Of a stretch of DNA of 32,068 nucleotides, positions 24,826 through 29,564 are shown piece after piece. Within the stretch, counting starts at the first letter, position 1. Every line of letters begins with the position of its first letter. The stretch comes from JBBIJR01 sp037445875. Lineage in GTDB: Bacteria; CLD3; SB21. Where the stretch lies: assembly GCA_037445875.1 (NCBI GenBank), contig JBBIJR010000039.1, positions 1 to 32,068 on the forward strand. Direction: 5' to 3'. Under the pieces are notes generated by a model, which was not told where the DNA came from, searched no databases, and saw only the letters and a program-made list of their open reading frames with translations. A program made the position numbers and the translations under genes.

Positions 24826-25287
24826 TTACTCGATCGCGATATGCGTGATCTTGGAACCCCTCGTCGTGTCCTTTCTGAGTTTGATGATGAGGAACCCGTT
24901 GTCGTAGACGGCTTTGATCGATCCGTCGACAATACGCGCGGGGATCTTGATGCGCCGTTCAAACGGGCCGAAATCGATTTCCATCTTGTGATAGTGGCGC
25001 TTCTGGGATACGTCAATCTCTTTACGTACGCCGCTGACGGTCAGTACGCCGCCCTCGTGGGTAAGTTTGATGTCATGCTGTTTCACGGAGGCCAGGTCCA
25101 TCACGACAATATACTCGTCATCCGTTTCCAGCACATCCGTCGGTGGATGCCAGCGCTTCTCCGACGTGACCAGGATGGGGAACTTCGAATTGAAGTAGTT
25201 GGCGAATAGGAACTCTTCCTCCTCGTCGGCGCTGCGGGAAGGCTGTATCGGATATCCGGTTTCGTCTTCGTCATCGGTCTTGTCCAC
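24826..25287 (-). CDS. Small heat shock protein (Hsp20/alpha-crystallin)
   Basis: The protein has 153 residues and is an ATP-independent holdase. An acidic N-terminal arm (DKTDDEDE) leads to the alpha-crystallin domain (about 45-140): WHPPTDVLETDDEYIVVMDL, GGVLTVSGVRKEI and the family stretch VYDNGFLIIKLRK. The C-terminus has an I-x-I anchor (HIAIE). I place the start at the GTG at 25287, which has GGAG 6 nt upstream. The frame is open to 25356, but that part would overlap the promoter. It is the first gene of the hsp20-lon run. Confidence 0.92.
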   Translation of the reverse strand: MDKTDDEDETGYPIQPSRSADEEEEFLFANYFNSKFPILVTSEKRWHPPTDVLETDDEYIVVMDLASVKQHDIKLTHEGGVLTVSGVRKEIDVSQKRHYHKMEIDFGPFERRIKIPARIVDGSIKAVYDNGFLIIKLRKDTTRGSKITHIAIE

Positions 25288-25326
25288 GGTGGACTCCGTC
25301 CGTTGATGATGAAACTCTAATAAACC

Positions 25327-25356
25327 AATATAATCAGTGAATTGCAACAAAAGCAA
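25327..25356 (-). promoter_or_regulatory. Candidate promoter of hsp20-lon and the signalling genes
   Basis: TTGCTT (25356-25351) and TATATT (25332-25327) on the minus strand are 18 bp apart. An alternative pair nearby is TTGCAA with TTTATT at 17 bp. The leader would be about 30-35 nt. I see no CIRCE-type inverted repeat, so the mode of heat control is not evident. Confidence 0.45.
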
Positions 25357-25438
25357 GAGAGCGCGGGCAGAGCAAAGGAGAGAAGGGACCCCGTTGGCTC
25401 CAACAAAGGCTTTCCGGCCGTCGGATGCCAGAAAAACT

Positions 25439-25466
25439 TTGCATCTGAGGCAAAATGGTGTAAATT
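25439..25466 (+). promoter_or_regulatory. Candidate promoter upstream of the tRNA-Leu locus
   Basis: TTGCAT (25439-25444) and TAAATT (25461-25466) are 16 bp apart. Transcription would begin near 25473, about 30 bp before the broken tRNA copy, and could run on into the intact tRNA. A separate -10-like TATAGA at 25595-25600 sits just before the intact tRNA but lacks a good -35. The rest of 25360-25500 holds nothing I recognise. Confidence 0.35.
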
Positions 25467-25502
25467 TTTTCGCTGATAACCCCAGTCGGAGAACTTCTTT
25501 TC

Positions 25503-25575
25503 GCCGAAGAGGTGGAACTGGTAGACGCGTCCCGACACATCAACTTCAGGTGTCGGGATGGGGCTCACACCCCGT
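25503..25575 (+). pseudogene. Truncated tRNA-Leu-like copy with altered anticodon arm
   Basis: Bases 25503-25529 match the acceptor 5' strand and D arm of the tRNA-Leu at 25611 with a single mismatch. Bases 25559-25575 match its variable arm exactly. Between them the normal 5-bp anticodon arm is replaced by a 9-bp perfect hairpin (25530-25538 with 25550-25558, extendable by a G-U and a C-G pair) around an 11-nt loop. The T arm and 3' acceptor strand are absent, replaced by sequence ending in TTCTTTT. It cannot be a working tRNA. It may be a decayed duplicate, or an RNA element made from one. Confidence 0.65.
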
Positions 25576-25610
25576 TGGGCTCGTTCTTTTGAATTATAGA
25601 ATTGACTCCT

Positions 25611-25699
25611 GCCGAAGTGGTGGAACTGGTAGACGCGCTGGACTCAAAATCCAGTGGGGCTCACACCCCGTGAGAGTTCGAGTCTCTCCTTCGGCACCA
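25611..25699 (+). tRNA. tRNA-Leu (anticodon CAA)
   Basis: It is a complete class II tRNA. The acceptor stem is GCCGAAG/CTTCGGC (25611-25617, 25689-25695). The anticodon stem is CTGGA/TCCAG around CTCAAAA, with CAA at 25645-25647, reading UUG codons. A long variable arm has GGGG/CCCC. The T stem is GAGAG/CTCTC with loop TTCGAGT. Discriminator A and an encoded CCA end follow (25697-25699). Confidence 0.97.
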
Positions 25700-25818
25700 T
25701 TCCCACATTCTGCGGTTTTCTTCTTGCCCTCCGAAAGCGCCGTGAGAGGAAATGTCCGCTTAGGCGCAGATACTCCATGCGAGCGGCGGTTGCTTGGTGA
25801 GGAAAAGGCTTGATGACG

Positions 25819-26025
25819 TCAGGTCGTCTTCAGCTCCAGGTAGATCGGTCTTGCCGCAGACAGCACGAAGAACCCGACATACCAGGCCGTGTCGGCCATC
25901 AGAAGCGCCGGCATAACCCTCGCCAGCAGCAGTCCAAAGACACAGCCCATCAAGCCGACCAGTTTGATGTCGACGTACGAGTTGAATCGGCCGGCGCGTT
26001 CATTCGCCCAGCGCATAAGTCCCAT
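25819..26025 (-). CDS. Conserved-type small membrane protein
   Basis: The protein has 68 residues. A short amphipathic start (MGLMRWANERAGRFNSYVDI) leads into two hydrophobic segments, about 21-43 (KLVGLMGCVFGLLLARVMPALL) and 46-62. The topology is a hairpin in the inner membrane. The ATG at 26025 has GGAGAG 7 nt upstream, which sets the start; the longer frame upstream is unlikely. Small two-helix proteins of this kind with a 'WANER..RFN..DI' start feel familiar from Bacteroidota genomes, but I cannot name a function. It follows the truncated lipoprotein gene by 34 bp. The 119 bp from here to the tRNA hold nothing I recognise. Confidence 0.65.
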   Translation of the reverse strand: MGLMRWANERAGRFNSYVDIKLVGLMGCVFGLLLARVMPALLMADTAWYVGFFVLSAARPIYLELKTT

Positions 26026-26059
26026 ATCGCACTCTCCGTTGGAAATTCTTCTGTGTATT

Positions 26060-26857
26060 TCAATTGAACGGGTTTGGATAGACCGGATGAAGCCTCCACG
26101 CGAGGGCTTGCCGACGCAATTCGAAGACAGACTCCCCCGGAGGGAACGACGGTTTCGTCTTCCGCGTCGCCGCTGACCAGTTCCATTCGATTCGATTGGG
26201 ACCGTCCTTGATCGGGACAGTGAATCCGGCCGCGCCAAGCGATGAATGGGAAAGAAGTACCTGGATCGAGTCCTGCAACTCCAGAACGCCGATGCTGTCT
26301 CCAAGAGAATTTGTTGCCGTGGCGGGTGGCAGAGCATACAAGGTTGGGAACCAGCTGCGTGCAGTCGTTTGGACTCTTCCCAGCTCATCGGTCGTGCCGA
26401 TCACATTGGGATACCACAGATAGGCGAAGACGGAATCACGATATAACAGGTCCGCTGTGGCCATTTCATGGGCGGTGAAAACGAATTCGTACATGCCGGA
26501 TGCACGGAGCATGTCCAGTTCATCAAAGCCGTCCCACGAGGCCGTGTAAGGTCCCGCCGTCTGTATCGCATCCACAAGGGTCTTGACGGAAGTGCCCTCC
26601 AGATCGTACACGACCAGTTTGACGACGGCCGTTTCGGCAACATCGTACGGAATCGTGCAACTTGGGCGGGCCTTGACCGTTCGGAATTCAGCAGCGGCAA
26701 ATCCACCCAGCAGCGGCAGGCACCGCACCTGAACGCCGGGAAGCGAGCGGTCCAATGCGTCCTTGACCGTGATCTCCAGTGCAAAGGGATCCGGGGAAGA
26801 TTCGTCGGAACAAGCGACAAAAAACAGCAGAAACAGTGCGGGCGCCAGGTGCTTCAT
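26060..26857 (-). CDS. Lipoprotein with FlgD-like Ig domain, ending at a sorting-domain motif
   Basis: The protein has 265 residues. The signal peptide has a lipobox (LFFVAC, lipidated C16). A beta-rich domain follows (25-70). A FlgD/Por-like Ig unit is at about 76-130 (VVKLVVYDLEGTSVKTL, YTASWDGFDE, ASGMYEFVFTA). A second beta region ends with RRQALAWRLHPVYPNPFN and then TGA. YPNPFN is the usual opening of a T9SS-type C-terminal sorting domain, whose remaining ~75 residues are missing. A lipidated protein should not need T9SS, so this may be a relic of a once longer protein. The gene lies 6 bp after the previous lipoprotein gene. Confidence 0.75.
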   Translation of the reverse strand: MKHLAPALFLLFFVACSDESSPDPFALEITVKDALDRSLPGVQVRCLPLLGGFAAAEFRTVKARPSCTIPYDVAETAVVKLVVYDLEGTSVKTLVDAIQTAGPYTASWDGFDELDMLRASGMYEFVFTAHEMATADLLYRDSVFAYLWYPNVIGTTDELGRVQTTARSWFPTLYALPPATATNSLGDSIGVLELQDSIQVLLSHSSLGAAGFTVPIKDGPNRIEWNWSAATRKTKPSFPPGESVFELRRQALAWRLHPVYPNPFN

Positions 26858-26863
26858 GTGCGA

Positions 26864-27496
26864 TCAGTACGGCGTAACGACGATCCGCCTGGCCGTCGCG
26901 GTATATACCTCGCCGTTCGTCTGTCGATAGACCAGGGTAAACTCATGCTCGGCCGCTTGAGCCGGCGGCGACCTGAGTGTCATCACCACACGTTGCCGGG
27001 CCGTCCGTTTTTCCGAAAGGAAATCCGTCAGTGCGAATGGTGTACGGTAAGGTCCGTCATCGGCAGGGTAGAGCATGAACACGTCCAGAAGGTCGTTCAG
27101 CGAATCCCCGGCCGGGTGCGCACTGTCGTAGGCAGAGTTGCTGAAAACAACAAGGCCGGCAATGACTTCCTCGGAACGCGGTATACGATAGCCGTAGTTA
27201 CCGGCACCGGGGAGGATCCCATAACCGCCGTAGTAGGAATGGGTAGAGTAGTATTCTTCGTATCGGGCAAAAACACCCAGCGCAAAACTGTCGTACGGGA
27301 GACTCGGTTCCGAAGTCCGCAAGATTCCGGAAGTTGAGTCGCTGCGCAATGTGACGCGGTACGTTCCGCACGTCAGGCCCGTTACATCGAACATGTCCGG
27401 ATAGAGCTCGCCATCGCCCGTGCAGGAGAGGAGACTGCAGAAGAGCAGTGAAATAAAGAAAACCGAGTGAAAGGAATCACGGTTTTCGTGAGCCAA
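26864..27496 (-). CDS. Putative lipoprotein of unknown function
   Basis: The protein has 210 residues. A hydrophobic signal (SVFFISLLFCSLLSC) ends in a lipobox with Cys25. The rest is beta-rich, with many Tyr/Gly/Ser (YYSTHSYYGGYGILPGAG). I do not recognise the family. The start is set at TTG 27496, which has GGGAG 7 nt upstream and leaves a normal lipoprotein signal; no ATG lies close to the signal. The next lipoprotein gene follows after 6 bp, so both are probably made together and may act as a pair at the outer membrane (inference). Confidence 0.65.
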   Translation of the reverse strand: MAHENRDSFHSVFFISLLFCSLLSCTGDGELYPDMFDVTGLTCGTYRVTLRSDSTSGILRTSEPSLPYDSFALGVFARYEEYYSTHSYYGGYGILPGAGNYGYRIPRSEEVIAGLVVFSNSAYDSAHPAGDSLNDLLDVFMLYPADDGPYRTPFALTDFLSEKRTARQRVVMTLRSPPAQAAEHEFTLVYRQTNGEVYTATARRIVVTPY

Positions 27497-27625
27497 TCGG
27501 CGTCTCCCGAAGCGCGGTGAAGCGGCGGGCTGTTCAGCATGCTGTGCGGGCATCTTCATCGCGTGCTGTTCAGGCCGCACGTGAGCCGTAAGCCCTCGCG
27601 GACCCTATCGTGCTCGTGGAGGCAG

Positions 27626-28069
27626 TCACGTCTGCGTGCGTGTGAGCTTACCAGCCAAGGTGAACCCATTGTCCCTGATGAAACAACCTCCATTGGACGG
27701 ACGGCTTCCCCGCGACCAGTTCACTCCGACGATCGCGCATCCCGAAGAGAATAGCGGCGTATTGAATTTTTTTCCCGCCACGGCCGATCCCACCGGATAT
27801 CCGATCAACGCACCGCCCGAATAAGCGGCAACCATCGCCGTGATATTCCAGTTCTTCGCGGTGGAGAGCGACCGGTTGACTTCCTCGTCCTTGAGCCTGA
27901 CGACGATGTGCTCGATCTCCTTGACATTCTTGATCTTGGTTCCCTCGTACCTGTAACTCTTGAACAACCCGCCGCTGATCTCGATCGGCTTCAACTCGGT
28001 TTCGGTCTGGGCGTTAACCCTCAAGGTGAAAACGACCATCGAAAGGAAGAATACAAATGCTCGTTCCAT
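27626..28069 (-). CDS. Small exported glycine-zipper-type protein
   Basis: The protein has 147 residues. The signal peptide is MERAFVFFLSMVVFTLRVNAQ. A polar part follows (EISGGLFKSYRYEGTKIKN, then HIVVRLKDEEVNRSLSTAK), then a Gly-rich hydrophobic stretch (YSGGALIGYPVGSAVAG, about 85-101) and a second weaker one (LFSSGCAIVGV). This general layout is common in small exported proteins of Bacteroidota, function unknown. Past that point the C-terminus (RPSNGGCFIRDNGFTLAGKL) looks out of character, and a run of seven A's in the coding strand precedes it, so a frameshift is possible. The ATG at 28069 is supported by GGAGG 5 nt upstream. A strong promoter lies at 28240-28268. The 129 bp downstream to the lipoprotein start hold no clear signal. 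Confidence 0.6.
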   Translation of the reverse strand: MERAFVFFLSMVVFTLRVNAQTETELKPIEISGGLFKSYRYEGTKIKNVKEIEHIVVRLKDEEVNRSLSTAKNWNITAMVAAYSGGALIGYPVGSAVAGKKFNTPLFSSGCAIVGVNWSRGSRPSNGGCFIRDNGFTLAGKLTRTQT

Positions 28070-28164
28070 GACATCCTCCGGCTTAGGATGGAATTCCCGT
28101 ATTCGTCTAACCAAGTTTGTCATAACGGTGTCCGGATAAAGAGCGGTGGCCATACGGACATTGA

Positions 28165-28239
28165 GCCACCTTCTGCTCGTGCCACGATGCAGGTGAATGA
28201 TAGTTTGCCACGATAACCCCCACGGTTAATTCGCCACAT
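28165..28239. repeat. Four GCCAC repeats in the leader of the exported-protein gene
   Basis: GCCAC occurs at 28165, 28181, 28208 and 28233. Two copies extend to GCCACGAT (28181-28188 and 28208-28215), and a reverse copy (GTGGC) is at 28146-28150. Spacings are 16, 27 and 25 bp. They lie at and just downstream of the promoter at 28240-28268 and could be regulator sites. The rest of the 397-bp gap 28070-28466 shows only the two candidate promoters listed here. Confidence 0.3.
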
Positions 28240-28268
28240 AATATACTCCGGCGGGAAATGGTTGTCAA
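28240..28268 (-). promoter_or_regulatory. Strong sigma-70-type promoter for the small exported-protein genes
   Basis: A perfect TTGACA (28268-28263) and TATATT (28245-28240) on the minus strand have 17-bp spacing. It is the best promoter match in the window. The predicted start near 28233 leaves a leader of about 163 nt before the ATG at 28069. Confidence 0.65.
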
Positions 28269-28348
28269 TTCGTTTCTTCCCTCCACGGGCCGTACGATAA
28301 GTCACGGTCCGAGAAATCGACTCAAATCTGCGTGGAACGGTCAGGGCC

Positions 28349-28362
28349 GGTTCCTTCGTTGC
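28349..28362 (+). promoter_or_regulatory. Possible sigma-54 (-24/-12) promoter of the RND efflux operon
   Basis: GG (28349-28350), ten bases, then GC (28361-28362) within GTTGCA fit the GG-N10-GC rule, with a good -12 element (TTGCA) but a poor -24 flank (CCGGTTC). The predicted start lies about 90 nt before the ATG at 28467. An NtrC-type activator is encoded in the same window. Confidence 0.3.
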
Positions 28363-28466
28363 AAATTGAGAAATCCCCTTGAATTATTCTGGCCGATGCC
28401 CTAAGCTACGGGAATTCCGGGCGAATCCCACAACAGCTCTTCAGGCTTCCAAGAAGAAAGGCGTCC

Positions 28467-29537
28467 ATGCGTTACCGTTATCCATACCACGTACTATTAG
28501 GCTGCCTGTTATCGGCATCGGTCGTGCAGACCGCCCTGATGCAGGCGGGTTGCTCGAAACCGCAGGCGGCCGGGGGCTTTGCCCGCCCGCCGATGCCGGT
28601 GGAAGTAGCGTCCGTGCAGTCGCAGAAGGTGACGGACCGTTTCGAAGCCATCGGTACCATCCAGGCCCTCGATGCGATCACGGTCGTCTCCGAAATGGAC
28701 GCTTCGGTGCTGAGTCTTCCGTTCGCCGAAGGACGTTGGATCGAACGCGGCTCCCTGATTGCCCAGCTCGACAGTATGGAACCGGCCGCGGAAGTCGCCC
28801 GGACGGAAGCATTGCGCGATCAAAGCGAGGCCAACTACGCCCGCGTCAAGGCGGTGGTCGAGGCGAATGCAGCCCCGAAACAGGACCTCGACAATGCCCT
28901 CGCGGGTCTGAGGATTGCGGAAGCGAACCTCGCCCAGGCGAAAAACCGCTTTTCCAAGACGCACATCACGGCACCGTTTGACGGCATCGTCGGCGCCCGA
29001 AAAATCAGCGTCGGCACCTTTCTGCGGAAGGGGGACGCCATTACGGAGTTGGCGAACATCGATGATATCCGTGTGCACTTTTCTGCGCCGGAGCGGTTCC
29101 TCGACCGGTTGGGCCTGGGAGCGGAAGTCTCCGTTTCGACGACGGCTTTTCCCGGGCACAGCGTGAAGGGCAAGATCCTGGCGATCGAGCCCGTGCTCGA
29201 CGCCGACACCCGCAACGCGAGAGTGGTGGCCCGCGTGCCCAATCCGGGCCGCAAATTCCATCCCGGCATGTCGGCCAACGTGTCCGTAGTGCTGAACGAA
29301 CGGCCTTCCGCCCTGACCATCCCCAGTGAAGCCGTGTTCGTCAACGGCAACCAGTCGTTCGTGTTTGTCGTGAAACCCGACAGCAGCGTGGCCAGAGTGG
29401 CGGTCACGCTTGGGCTGCGTCTGCCGGACGTTGTGGAAGTCACCGGCGGCCTGGAACCGGGCAGCCGCGTGGTGCGCGCCGGCCATCAGAAGCTCTTTGA
29501 CGGTGCGAAGGTCGTTCCCATGACATCGGCGAACTGA
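28467..29537 (+). CDS. RND efflux periplasmic adaptor (membrane fusion protein)
   Basis: The protein has 356 residues and is MexA/AcrA-like. It bridges the inner-membrane pump to an outer-membrane channel. A signal peptide with a possible weak lipobox (MQAGC, C29) starts it. The biotinyl-lipoyl half-domains flank a short alpha-hairpin: VVSEMDASVLSLPFAEGRWI, the helical pair 105-155, then KTHITAPFDGIVGARKISVG. Beta-barrel (RVHFSAPERFLDRL) and membrane-proximal domains (SALTIPSEAVFV, VVEVTGGLEPGSRVV) follow. The ATG has AAAGG upstream. The pump gene begins 27 bp after the stop. No TolC-type gene is seen, though one may lie past the right edge. Confidence 0.92.
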   Translation: MRYRYPYHVLLGCLLSASVVQTALMQAGCSKPQAAGGFARPPMPVEVASVQSQKVTDRFEAIGTIQALDAITVVSEMDASVLSLPFAEGRWIERGSLIAQLDSMEPAAEVARTEALRDQSEANYARVKAVVEANAAPKQDLDNALAGLRIAEANLAQAKNRFSKTHITAPFDGIVGARKISVGTFLRKGDAITELANIDDIRVHFSAPERFLDRLGLGAEVSVSTTAFPGHSVKGKILAIEPVLDADTRNARVVARVPNPGRKFHPGMSANVSVVLNERPSALTIPSEAVFVNGNQSFVFVVKPDSSVARVAVTLGLRLPDVVEVTGGLEPGSRVVRAGHQKLFDGAKVVPMTSAN

Positions 29538-29564
29538 TCCCCACCGAAAGCGACAGGAAGACCA

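Noticed and set aside
28120..28236. Short minus-strand frame (MWRINRGGYRG..., 39 codons) in the leader
   Set aside because: No ribosome-binding site or hydrophobic/domain signature; better read as untranslated leader.
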